Origin: Gardnerella vaginalis
GTDB taxonomy: Bacteria; Actinomycetota; Actinomycetes; Actinomycetales; Bifidobacteriaceae
Length of the DNA: 45,562 nucleotides
Reading direction: 5' to 3'
Assembly (NCBI RefSeq): GCF_001563665.1
Contig: NZ_KQ961858.1
Location: 36,406 to 81,967, forward strand
This document shows, in pieces, positions 17,228 through 25,572 of the stretch. The position numbers and the translations under genes were made by a program. Below the pieces are notes generated by a model. The model did not search any database and was not told the DNA's origin. It was given only the letters and a program-made list of their open reading frames with translations. Each line of letters begins with the position of its first letter. Position 1 is the first letter of the stretch.

Positions 17228-18322
17228 TTGAGCGCAAGTTTCATGCAAAATGATTCTGTTGATATGCCATTACATTTACTTGTTACTGGCGGTGCTGGTT
17301 TTATAGGGTCAAATTTTGTACACTATGTTGCTGAACATTACCCTAGTGTTGCTATTACAGTTTTAGATTCGCTAACTTATGCAGGTAATATTGCGAATTT
17401 GTATGAATTGCCTACTGAATTTTTTAATAATAAGTATTCATTCATAAAAGGTGATGTGCGTGATTCTGATTTAGTTGATTCGATTCTAAATCCTTTTGCT
17501 CAACATAAAACTGCAACTGGCTTAACTTTGCCAGCAATTGATGCAATTGTTCATTTCGCTTCTGAATCTCATAACGATAACGCAATCGAATGTGCTGATC
17601 CGTTTATTACTACGAATGTTTATGGTACGTACGTGTTACTTAATGCTGCTAGGAAATATAACATTCGTTTTCATCACATAAGCACTGATGAGGTATATGG
17701 TGGATTGCCAATAGGTAGTGAAATGCGTTTTAATGAGGAAAGCCCATATAATCCGTCTAGTCCGTATGCTGCTTCTAAAGCATCGAGCGATCATTTGGTT
17801 CGCGCTTGGTATAAGACTTATGGAGTTAGAGCAACTATATCTAATTGCGGTAATAATTATGGCCCTCGTCAGCATATTGAGAAGTTTATTCCTAGGCAGA
17901 TTACGAATATTATGAGTGGAATTCCAGCTAAGTTATATGGCAAAGGTGATTCTGTACGTGAGTGGATACATGTTGAAGATCATTGCGATGCGATATGGCG
18001 TGTGCTGACTCGTGGAACAATTGGTGAAACATATGTTGTTGGAACTCAATGCGAGCTAAGTAATATTGATATGCTTAAGATTATTTTACGTATTATGGGA
18101 GTTCCAGAATCAAATATAGAGTACGTGAATCCGCGGTTAGGTGAAGATAAACGTTATGCTCTTGACTCTAGTAAGATTCGCAGTCAACTTGAATGGGAGC
18201 CTAAGCATTCGAGTATAAACATTGGAATACAAGATACAATCAACTGGTATGCTTCACATTTTGATATGTGGAATAGCTATAAAAATATAGTTGAAAATCA
18301 TTATGCTAAATCTGGGCACTGA
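17228..18322 (+). CDS. rmlB: dTDP-glucose 4,6-dehydratase
   Basis: A 364-residue short-chain dehydrogenase of the extended type. Motifs: NAD-binding TGGAGFIGSNFV, HISTDEVYG with the catalytic Thr-Asp-Glu, YAASKASSDH with the Tyr-Lys pair, and NNYGPRQHIEKFIPR. The enzyme makes dTDP-4-keto-6-deoxyglucose, the precursor of rhamnose and other 6-deoxy sugars. A TTG at 17228 fits AGGGAAG nine bases upstream; ATG codons at 17243 and 17264 are alternatives. It is cotranscribed with glf. No rmlA, rmlC or rmlD lies in this window, so the final sugar cannot be stated. Confidence 0.92.
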   Translation: MSASFMQNDSVDMPLHLLVTGGAGFIGSNFVHYVAEHYPSVAITVLDSLTYAGNIANLYELPTEFFNNKYSFIKGDVRDSDLVDSILNPFAQHKTATGLTLPAIDAIVHFASESHNDNAIECADPFITTNVYGTYVLLNAARKYNIRFHHISTDEVYGGLPIGSEMRFNEESPYNPSSPYAASKASSDHLVRAWYKTYGVRATISNCGNNYGPRQHIEKFIPRQITNIMSGIPAKLYGKGDSVREWIHVEDHCDAIWRVLTRGTIGETYVVGTQCELSNIDMLKIILRIMGVPESNIEYVNPRLGEDKRYALDSSKIRSQLEWEPKHSSINIGIQDTINWYASHFDMWNSYKNIVENHYAKSGH

Positions 18323-18363
18323 TTTTAGATGAGTGCTGGGATGTTTCAAGGGTTTTTGGCATG

Positions 18364-18396
18364 AAAAAAGGGCTTCTAGCGATTGGCTAGAAACCC
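18364..18396 (-). terminator. Intrinsic terminator of tRNA-Ser(GGA)
   Basis: On the minus strand GGGTTTCTAGC pairs with GCTAGAAGCCC (one mismatch) and is followed by six T (18364-18369). The same module, with about 25 further matching bases, follows the tRNA-Ser gene near 45441. Confidence 0.9.
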
Positions 18397-18402
18397 TAGG
18401 CG

Positions 18403-18487
18403 CGGAGAATACGAGATTCGAACTCGTGAGGCTGTTACACCAACACGCTTTCCAAGCGTGCGCCATAGACCACTAGGCGAATTCTCC
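18403..18487 (-). tRNA. tRNA-Ser (anticodon GGA)
   Basis: An 85-base class II tRNA. The acceptor GGAGAAT pairs with ATTCTCC, with G as the discriminator and no encoded CCA. The anticodon loop reads TTGGAAA, giving GGA. A long variable arm and the T loop TTCGAAT are present. A strong terminator follows. Confidence 0.95.
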
Positions 18488-18729
18488 AAGTCGAATGCCA
18501 ATCGAAGTCCGTTCGGCAAACAACTTAAACAGGGTAACACATAGCAAAGATAAAGTAAATACGGTGTGCCGCATTTACTTTTGTTTTAAATAGTTGTGAA
18601 AAGTTGTTAAATAGTCGCGAAATAGTGAATTAAGATTATCGAGTTTTTGTTTTTAGGTTGGTTTGTTTAGCTAGAATCTAATTAGTTATAAGAATACTAA
18701 ATTAGTTAATTGCGGAAGGCGTAAGTCAT
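18488..18729. promoter_or_regulatory. Divergent gap between tRNA-Ser and recG
   Basis: This AT-rich gap carries the tRNA promoter (minus) and the recG promoter (plus). I see no convincing -35/-10 pair. A GGAAGG ribosome site at 18714-18719 serves recG. Confidence 0.3.
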
Positions 18730-21102
18730 ATGTCTGTAACGCTTGAAACTTCGCTCGCTTCTATTGTGAGCAATAAGCGTCGTATTTCAGCTTTGAAATC
18801 ATTAGGTGTATTAAATATAAAAGATGCACTTACGTATTACCCTTTTCGCGTTTGCAAACCTATGAAAGTTATGCAGCTTAAAGACATACGCTCTGGAGAT
18901 TCGTCTGTTTTCGTATGTGTTGTTGATTCTGTTTGCGTTGTGCCGATGAACTCGCGTCATGGATTTCGTTTGGAAGTTAATGTTTGTGAGCCTTTGCAAA
19001 ATGTTGTGAATGATTTTCAAGATTCCTCAAGCGTATCCTGTGCTTCTCTTATCTATTTTTCGCAAAAGAAACCTTATATTGATTGGATGCTTTCTAAATT
19101 CCACAAAGGTGAGAAAATCGTTGTTTGCGGAGTTGCAAGTGAATTTAACAGTAGATTGCAATTCACTCATCCAAATATCATGAACGTTTGTGATGAAAAA
19201 AATTGCAATAATAATGATAATAATGATTTGAATAATTCTAATAGCGTGGAATATTGTCTTAAAAAGCTAAGTTCTCCTATGCCTATGTATCACGCTAATT
19301 CTCGAATATCTAGTGAGCATATTCACGATGTTATTTTGTTAGCTATGGATTCTATTGAAGAAAATATTCCAGATATAATTCCAGAATCTATGCGAAAAGC
19401 ACATAATTTATTGCATAGAAAAGATGCTTTTTTTCAAATTCACAATCCACAATCTATTGATGATTTTAAGAAAGCTTTAGAAACTTTAAGATATGAGGAA
19501 GCGCTTGTATCTCAAATTGCAATATTATCTTCAAGAAATAGCTCTTATTCTGCTGTAGCTCAAAAATGTGCTTGTAATGATATGCGCAATTCTTTTATAA
19601 ATTCTCTTCCTTTTGAACTTACAAAAGGTCAGAATGAAGTTATTGGTGAAATACTTAAAGATATGTGTAGCAATAAGCCTATGAGAAGGCTTTTGCAAGG
19701 AGAAGTTGGAAGTGGCAAAACAGTAGTTGCTATGAGTGCTATGCTACAAGCGATTGGCTCTTGTAAACAAGCTGTTTTAGTTGCTCCTACTCATGTTTTA
19801 GCTTTACAACATGCTGATAATTTGCGGAATATGATTCATAAAGCTGGGCTTCCTGTTAAGTTAATTGTTGTTACAGGAGGCATGAAACTTAGTGAGCGTC
19901 GTAAAGCTTTGGCAAGTGTTGCTAGTGGTGAGCCGGCAATTATAGTTGCAACTCACGCTGCTTTTTCTTCTAGTTTTAATCCAACTAATTTAGCTTTGGT
20001 TGTTATTGATGAGCAACATAGATTTGGAGTTGAACAACGTAATTCGCTTATGCGGTCTTTTGGTAGTGAATCTACTGTTCCTCCTACTGTTCCTCATCTG
20101 TTAGTTATGACTGCTACTCCTATTCCTAGATCTGCTGCTATGACATGGTTTGGAGATTTAGATGCATCGTATCTTACGCAATTGCCTGCAGAGCGCAAAC
20201 CTATTCGAACTATTATCGTGAAAGAAAGCGATTCTTATACTATGGCTGCTATGTTCAAGCACATTCGATCTAGGATTGATTGTGGTGAGCGAGCGTATAT
20301 AGTATGTCCTCATATTGAAGATTTGGAGATTGATTCTGAGATTGATTCTAAGATTGGCTCTAAGTTTAGCTTGGAGATTGGCTCTGAGATTGATTCTAAA
20401 TCTAAATCTATAAGTAATCTTGCTGACGATAACAAAGCTTTTGATAATGAGTCTTTTATAGAAGAGGACGAGAATATTGAGTCTAAACAAGTAAGAAAGC
20501 TGCATACTGTTACAAATATTCTTAAAAGATTATCGTCTATTGAGCAATTTAATAACATTCGTTTGATTGCGCTTACTGGTAGAAATAGTGATGAAGAAAA
20601 GCAAGAAATAATGCGTAAATTTATTTCAGGTGTTGCTCCAATATTGGTTTCTACTACTGTAATTGAAGTTGGTGTTGATGTGAAGAATGCCACTTGCATG
20701 GTGATTTTTGACGCGGATCGTTTTGGTCTAGCTCAGCTTCATCAATTGCGTGGAAGAATTGGACGTAGTAATTTGCAATCATGGGCTTTTCTTGTATCTT
20801 GCGCTGAAGATGGTAGTTTAGCTAGTAAGCGTTTGCAAGTAGTTGAAAATTCGTGCGATGGAGCAGTTATAGCGCAAGAAGATTTGCGATTGCGAAATGT
20901 TGGCGATGTGCTGGGAGATAGGCAATCTGGAGGAAAATCTAGTCTTAAATTATTGCGTGTTATACAAGACGCATCGATTATTGCATCCGCTAGAAAAGAC
21001 GCTAGTGAGTTGATTGCAAATGAGTCTGAGCTTAATGAAATGCAATATTTGCGTGGTGCTGTATTGGACTTTACTCGAATTGGATCGATTATTAGTAATT
21101 GA
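18730..21102 (+). CDS. recG: ATP-dependent DNA helicase RecG
   Basis: A 790-residue helicase that remodels stalled forks and branched DNA. The N-terminal wedge/OB domain (about 1-170) is followed by superfamily 2 motifs: Walker A GEVGSGKTVVA, VVIDEQHRFG (DEQH box), MTATPIPRSAAM, STTVIEVGVDVKNA and QLRGRIGRS. The ATG at 18730 has GGAAGG ten bases before it. Between the two helicase lobes (about residues 533-590) is a low-complexity insert rich in IDSEIDSK and IGS units, encoded by short repeats at 20327-20410. This makes it longer than most RecG proteins. The insert sits where family members have a loop, so activity is probably kept. Confidence 0.95.
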   Translation: MSVTLETSLASIVSNKRRISALKSLGVLNIKDALTYYPFRVCKPMKVMQLKDIRSGDSSVFVCVVDSVCVVPMNSRHGFRLEVNVCEPLQNVVNDFQDSSSVSCASLIYFSQKKPYIDWMLSKFHKGEKIVVCGVASEFNSRLQFTHPNIMNVCDEKNCNNNDNNDLNNSNSVEYCLKKLSSPMPMYHANSRISSEHIHDVILLAMDSIEENIPDIIPESMRKAHNLLHRKDAFFQIHNPQSIDDFKKALETLRYEEALVSQIAILSSRNSSYSAVAQKCACNDMRNSFINSLPFELTKGQNEVIGEILKDMCSNKPMRRLLQGEVGSGKTVVAMSAMLQAIGSCKQAVLVAPTHVLALQHADNLRNMIHKAGLPVKLIVVTGGMKLSERRKALASVASGEPAIIVATHAAFSSSFNPTNLALVVIDEQHRFGVEQRNSLMRSFGSESTVPPTVPHLLVMTATPIPRSAAMTWFGDLDASYLTQLPAERKPIRTIIVKESDSYTMAAMFKHIRSRIDCGERAYIVCPHIEDLEIDSEIDSKIGSKFSLEIGSEIDSKSKSISNLADDNKAFDNESFIEEDENIESKQVRKLHTVTNILKRLSSIEQFNNIRLIALTGRNSDEEKQEIMRKFISGVAPILVSTTVIEVGVDVKNATCMVIFDADRFGLAQLHQLRGRIGRSNLQSWAFLVSCAEDGSLASKRLQVVENSCDGAVIAQEDLRLRNVGDVLGDRQSGGKSSLKLLRVIQDASIIASARKDASELIANESELNEMQYLRGAVLDFTRIGSIISN
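20327..20410 (+). repeat. In-frame degenerate repeat in recG
   Basis: Repeated GAGATTGATTCTAAG-like 12- to 18-base units encode alternating EIDSK/EIGSK residues between the two helicase lobes. Confidence 0.8.
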
Positions 21103-21199
21103 TTTTTAGATTTAATTATTGTGTGATTTGACTATTGTGAATATCCTAGAAAGTAGTGGTTATTAGTTCTAGTTGTAGTCGTATAGAGACGAGGCAATG

Positions 21200-22345
21200 A
21201 TGACTGAGAGAGAACAACAAATATTGGCTTGGATTCAACAAAATCCAATGATTAGTCAGCAAGAACTTGCTAATCTTGCAGGAATTACGCGCTCCGGTGT
21301 TGCAGCGCATATTTCTAATTTAATACGTAAAGGTTATCTTCGTGGTAAAGGATACATTGTTACTCCTCCTAGTTACGTGACAGTAATTGGCGGAATTAGC
21401 ATGGATGTTTTGGGTGTTGCTCGCGGAGATTTAATGGATTACACTTCTAACGAAGCTCGTGTGCGTTATATGTTGGGCGGAGTTGGAAGAAATATAGCAG
21501 TTGCGCTTGAAAGATTGAATGTGCGAACTAGCATGGTTTCTGTTTATGGTGGAGATCATAATGGTGAGCTTTTTAAGATAGATGCTTCTGCTAACGGTTT
21601 AGATATTGGATATTCAAAGCAATTGTCTGATTTAATGACAGCATCTTATATGTATGTGGGAGATGCTTCTGGTCAGCGTTTGCTTGCTCTTGACGATATG
21701 AGTATTTATAATCACATGACTCCGGACTTTTTGCGCGAGAGATTCTCGATTATTGAGAATGCAGATATGGTTATTATGGATACGAATATTCCGCAAAAAT
21801 CTTTGGAATGGGTATGTGATCATTATAATCGTCCTATTATTGTCAGAGCTATAACAGATGCAAAAGCTCCGCGTGTGCTTTCTAGGCTTAATCGTATAGA
21901 TACCTTAGTGCTTGATACAGCTGAATCTCAGGCTCTTACAGGAATTAGTGCAATTGATGAGCGTTCTGCTGTGCGCTGTGCAACAGTGTTGTTAAAGCGA
22001 GGAGTCAAGCATGTGTTCGTTAATGTTGGGCGCGAAGGTGTTGCTTACGGTAATTGCGAAGATGTTGTTTTCTATCCTGTTTCAGTTAAGCGCGTTCAGC
22101 GAATGATGCTTACGCATGATGGTGGACGTGGTGGAGTAAAAGCAGTTGGAAACGATAACGGATCTAGCGATACTGCTACTGCTGCTTTAATTTACGCACG
22201 TTATGCTGGTTTTGACGATAAGAAAGCTAGTAGATTTGCTGTTGCTGCTGCTGTGCTGAATACTGAATCTATGGAAGCTGTTCACGAATCCTTAGATGCT
22301 GATTTAGTGTTGTCTTATATGGAAAAGATTCATGAGCGCGCGTGA
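21200..22345 (+). CDS. HTH - PfkB family sugar kinase (pseudouridine kinase-like)
   Basis: A protein of about 381 residues. The first ~60 residues form a winged helix (ISQQELANLAGITRSGVAAHI, landmark near 18-38). A PfkB/ribokinase domain follows, beginning VTVIGGISMDVLG with GGVGRNIAVALERL. The C-terminal anion-hole motif reads NDNGSSDTATAAL in place of the usual GAGD; the catalytic Asp is kept. Of two adjacent Met codons (21197, 21200), the second has better spacing to GAGG. Pseudouridine kinases often carry such an N-terminal HTH, hence the suggestion. No pseudouridine glycosidase gene is present here. Its 3' end overlaps the following transporter gene by 14 bases, so the two are translationally coupled. 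Confidence 0.75.
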   Translation: MTEREQQILAWIQQNPMISQQELANLAGITRSGVAAHISNLIRKGYLRGKGYIVTPPSYVTVIGGISMDVLGVARGDLMDYTSNEARVRYMLGGVGRNIAVALERLNVRTSMVSVYGGDHNGELFKIDASANGLDIGYSKQLSDLMTASYMYVGDASGQRLLALDDMSIYNHMTPDFLRERFSIIENADMVIMDTNIPQKSLEWVCDHYNRPIIVRAITDAKAPRVLSRLNRIDTLVLDTAESQALTGISAIDERSAVRCATVLLKRGVKHVFVNVGREGVAYGNCEDVVFYPVSVKRVQRMMLTHDGGRGGVKAVGNDNGSSDTATAALIYARYAGFDDKKASRFAVAAAVLNTESMEAVHESLDADLVLSYMEKIHERA

Positions 22346-23933
22346 TGCAGAAAATGGCGTAAAGCGTGATTCTAAGCGTGATGCAGAAAATGGTGTAAAC
22401 CATAATTTTGCGAGAGCTGTAAAAGAAAGTAATTCAGAAAATCCTGTAAAAAAAAGTAAGAATTATTCTATTATTGCTTTAATGATTGCATTATTTGTGT
22501 CAATCTTTTCTTTTCAGCTTAATATTTCTATGCTTTCTCCAGCTCTTGCTTCTATGGAATACGAATTACATATTTCACAAGTGCAAGTTGGATTGATACA
22601 AACTGTATTTTTCACGTCAGCTGCATTATTTTCGTTATTTTTGCCGCGACTTGCAGATCATATTGGTCGTAAAAAAGTATTGCTTGGTATTCTTACAGCA
22701 ACAGTTATAGGAAGTTTTATATCTGCTATTACTTCGAATATTGTGATTCTTTCTATTGGACGCATTATGCAAGGTTCTTCTGGACCTATGATGCCATTGT
22801 GTTTGATTATGCTTCGAGAGCGTGTTAAAGATGGTAAGCGTTATGCGCGTTTGATGGCTATTCTCACTTCCGTAAATGGTGGTATTGCTGGAATAGATGC
22901 TTTAGTTGGTGGGTGGATGTCAAGCGCGTGTGGATTTAGATCGATTTTTTGGATTATGGCGCTTATTGCAGTTTTCGCTGTGTTCTTGGTTATATACACA
23001 ACAGAAGAATCTAAGGCTGTCAATAATGCGAAAATGGATTGGTTTGGCGTTATTACATTATCAATTGCATTTTTATCAATGTATATTGCGATTGACGAAT
23101 CACAAAAACTTCTAAATGCGCGCTTTTGGATTATCTTTTTGCTTGTATGTGTTTCAATAGTATTTTTCATAATTTTTTGGCAAATCGAAAAACATATTAG
23201 TAATCCTATGGTTTCAACGAATTATATGAAACATAGGCGTACTTGGGGATTGTTAAGCACTACGTTATTGACGATGACTGGTGTTTTTGCAATTATGAAT
23301 GGCGTTGTTCTTAAGTTTGCTCAAGATAAAATATCTGGAATAGGACTTTCAGAAGCTTTAGTTCCATTTGTGACTCTTACTCCGTATGCGATTGTTGGAT
23401 TTTTATGCGGTCCTATTTCTGGTTTTTTGGCATCTAAATATGGTTATAGACGTGTTTTGCGCTCTGGTATTTTAGTAAGCATAATAGGATTATTGTGTGG
23501 AATATTTGTTATGAAAAATCCTAGTATTCCAGGGTTAGCGGCTTTGTCTGTGTTACTTGGAATAAGTTATGCAGGAGTAGCCAATATTATGCTTAATGGG
23601 TTGGGAATTGTGTTATCTCCTAAGGATAATCCTGGGTATTTGCCTGGCATGAATGCTGGAGCTTTTAATCTTGGAGCAGGTTTAAGTTTCGCAATTATTT
23701 ACGCGATTATGGGAATGTTTAACGTTAATATAACGCAATTGTCTATTCAATCTTCATCTTCTATTTCTGCAAGTGCGTCATCTAATGCTGCTTCAAATGC
23801 AGTGCAAAATGTAATAACTGTTGTAAAATCAGTTCCGTCATGTTCAAGTTATGTGTCTTCTATGATTGTTGGCGCTGTATTACTTGTTGGAGCAATATTG
23901 TGTTCGTTGTGGATTCCAAAATCTGAAGATTAG
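22332..23933 (+). CDS. MFS transporter
   Basis: A 533-residue major facilitator protein. A cytoplasmic N-terminal tail of about 45 residues precedes the first membrane segment. The motif A region reads LADHIGRKKVLLG and the motif C region PMMPLCLIMLRERV. The length and segment count suggest a 14-segment DHA2-type layout. The start overlaps the HTH-PfkB gene, so substrate and kinase may belong together; nucleoside import is a guess from that coupling. The N-terminal tail contains RDAENGV twice, from a 23-base repeat (22341-22363 and 22377-22399) with one mismatch. A Ser/Ala-rich stretch near residues 475-490 forms an outer loop. Confidence 0.82.
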   Translation: MSARDAENGVKRDSKRDAENGVNHNFARAVKESNSENPVKKSKNYSIIALMIALFVSIFSFQLNISMLSPALASMEYELHISQVQVGLIQTVFFTSAALFSLFLPRLADHIGRKKVLLGILTATVIGSFISAITSNIVILSIGRIMQGSSGPMMPLCLIMLRERVKDGKRYARLMAILTSVNGGIAGIDALVGGWMSSACGFRSIFWIMALIAVFAVFLVIYTTEESKAVNNAKMDWFGVITLSIAFLSMYIAIDESQKLLNARFWIIFLLVCVSIVFFIIFWQIEKHISNPMVSTNYMKHRRTWGLLSTTLLTMTGVFAIMNGVVLKFAQDKISGIGLSEALVPFVTLTPYAIVGFLCGPISGFLASKYGYRRVLRSGILVSIIGLLCGIFVMKNPSIPGLAALSVLLGISYAGVANIMLNGLGIVLSPKDNPGYLPGMNAGAFNLGAGLSFAIIYAIMGMFNVNITQLSIQSSSSISASASSNAASNAVQNVITVVKSVPSCSSYVSSMIVGAVLLVGAILCSLWIPKSED

Positions 23934-23960
23934 TGACATGGTCGGTGATAATCTAAACAT

Positions 23961-24545
23961 ATGACTATAGCAGTGTGCCCCGGTTCTTATGACCCAGTTA
24001 CAGCTGGACATTTAGATGTGATACAACGTTGTACCAAGCTTTTTGATGAAGTTCATGTGCTTGTTGCTGTTAATTCGGCAAAAACTCCTATGTTTACGGA
24101 GAGTGAACGAGTTCAGATTATTTGCGATGCTGTAAAGAATATTACTAAGAACAATGATGATTGTAGGGATAATATTCAGAATCGTGATGATTGCCAGAAT
24201 CGCGAGTGTTGTAGGGATAATATTCAGAATCGTAAAAGTAGTGTTGGGAATTTAGTTGTTGCATCAACTGACGGTCTTGTTACGGATTATTGTAAGAAAG
24301 TTGGTGCTACAGTAATTGTTAAAGGTTTGCGTCAGAATGGCGATTATGAGGCAGAGCTTGGAATGGCGCTTGTTAATCGAAAACTTGCTGGCATAGAAAC
24401 TATGTTTCTTCCTGCAGATCCGGTTTTAGAGCATGTTTCTAGTTCTGTTGTTAAAGATGTTGCGCGTCATGGAGGCGATGTTACAGGCATGGTTCCAGAT
24501 AACGTAATACCTTTATTACAGAAGTTGTTTGCAGAGAAAATTTGA
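23961..24545 (+). CDS. coaD: Phosphopantetheine adenylyltransferase with repeat insert
   Basis: A 194-residue CoaD, an essential enzyme of coenzyme A synthesis that joins AMP to 4'-phosphopantetheine. Motifs: [18 protein letters not shown] with the nucleotidyltransferase [22 protein letters not shown], and [15 protein letters not shown]. Family members are usually about 160 residues. The extra length comes from residues 63-95, a Cys/Asn/Asp-rich insert with CRDNIQNR twice, encoded by a DNA repeat (24161-24233). The insert falls in the loop before [14 protein letters not shown], away from the active site. It precedes the SepIVA-like gene as in mycobacteria. The ribosome site is weak. Confidence 0.95.
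   Translation: MTIAVCPGSYDPVTAGHLDVIQRCTKLFDEVHVLVAVNSAKTPMFTESERVQIICDAVKNITKNNDDCRDNIQNRDDCQNRECCRDNIQNRKSSVGNLVVASTDGLVTDYCKKVGATVIVKGLRQNGDYEAELGMALVNRKLAGIETMFLPADPVLEHVSSSVVKDVARHGGDVTGMVPDNVIPLLQKLFAEKI
24161..24233 (+). repeat. In-frame 25-bp repeat inside coaD
   Basis: Two exact 25-base copies (24161-24185 and 24209-24233; 48-base period) with a partial third copy between them. The period is a multiple of three, so gain or loss of a unit keeps the frame. Confidence 0.92.
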
Positions 24546-24570
24546 GAAGAACAGACAGGAGTTTGAAATT

Positions 24571-25572
24571 ATGAGTGAAGATGATAATACTGAAGCGCAA
24601 ACAGTTGTAACTGGTGAAAATAGCGAAATTCAGGACGATACTATGGAGCGCAAGGTTTCTGGTAATCTTGAGCAAAATCTTCCTAATCTTGAGCAAAATC
24701 TTCCTTTGAATCCTGCAATAAACCCAGATGATTCTTTGACAGATTCTATTTCAGCTGTTTCTAAAGATAATTCTGATTCCGCTAAGGATGCAAATAATAC
24801 TGAATCTAGTGAGGATTCTGAAGCCTCTTCATCTGCTGAGGATTCTTATGAAAAATCATCTGTAAAGCCTTTATTCCCTATGCCTGATTTGCGTGAGCGT
24901 GATGATTATAGCGCTGCAGATTTTGACAGTGAAGAAGATGGGAATTCAGATCATATTGATGTAAAAATAAGTGATGAAGCTCGTTCGAAAAGTCGTGCTG
25001 AATTTACTACTGTTTACGACATTATAGATGTGATGGAAGATACTCTTTCTGAATCAAAAGGTGTTCTATTTTCTCCTGGAATGGTGAAGATTAGTCGTGA
25101 AGATTTTGAGGATCATCTTTCTCGTTTGAAAGATATGTTACCTGTACAGTTAGAGCGTGCTTCTGCGCTAATGCGTGAAGCAGAACGCCGTTTGCGCACT
25201 GCTCAGGCTCAAGCTAATTCGATTGTTGCAACTGCACAATCTCAGTCTGCACAGCTTATTTCAGATGCTGAAGAACGTGCTCAATACCTAGCTGGTCAAG
25301 AAAATGTGACTGCTATAGCTCGCCGTAAAGCTGCTAATATTTTGGAAGTTGCTCAAGCTAAGTCAGATAAGCTTACTCATGGAGCAGATCAATATTGTGC
25401 AACTGTTATGGAAGGCTTGAAACAACAATTAGATAAGCTTGAGCAAGATGTTCAAGCAGGACAGCGAGTTTTAGAGGAGCGCTGTCGTGGTGCTGCTCAT
25501 CTTCAAGATGAAATTAGCGCTCAAGCTCGTCTTGATGATTCTGGCGATGATTATGATGAAAGGAATAACTAA
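24571..25572 (+). CDS. SepIVA/DivIVA-like coiled-coil protein
   Basis: A 333-residue protein. The ATG at 24571 is chosen for the AGGAG nine bases upstream; the open frame extends to 24529 inside coaD. The first ~130 residues are acidic, Ser-rich and probably disordered, with NLEQNLP repeated from an exact 21-base duplication (24664-24705). From about residue 150, YDIIDVMEDTL begins the conserved part, followed by a long Ala/Gln-rich coiled coil (about 180-320). The position between coaD and the DUF177 gene matches mycobacterial sepIVA, a septum and elongation factor. The role in cell envelope growth is inferred from that synteny. Confidence 0.78.
   Translation: MSEDDNTEAQTVVTGENSEIQDDTMERKVSGNLEQNLPNLEQNLPLNPAINPDDSLTDSISAVSKDNSDSAKDANNTESSEDSEASSSAEDSYEKSSVKPLFPMPDLRERDDYSAADFDSEEDGNSDHIDVKISDEARSKSRAEFTTVYDIIDVMEDTLSESKGVLFSPGMVKISREDFEDHLSRLKDMLPVQLERASALMREAERRLRTAQAQANSIVATAQSQSAQLISDAEERAQYLAGQENVTAIARRKAANILEVAQAKSDKLTHGADQYCATVMEGLKQQLDKLEQDVQAGQRVLEERCRGAAHLQDEISAQARLDDSGDDYDERNN
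24664..24705 (+). repeat. Exact 21-bp tandem duplication in SepIVA-like gene
   Basis: Two identical adjacent 21-base units encode NLEQNLP twice in the disordered N-terminal part. Confidence 0.92.

Noticed and set aside
18403..18487. Integrated element at tRNA-Ser(GGA)
   Set aside because: No integrase or duplicated tRNA end is seen nearby; flanking genes are polysaccharide and housekeeping genes.
20158..20699. Minus-strand frames with FRINLRANLQ- and ISKLNLEPILE-type repeats
   Set aside because: They are the antisense reading of the recG repeat insert; the repeat alone gives the long frame.
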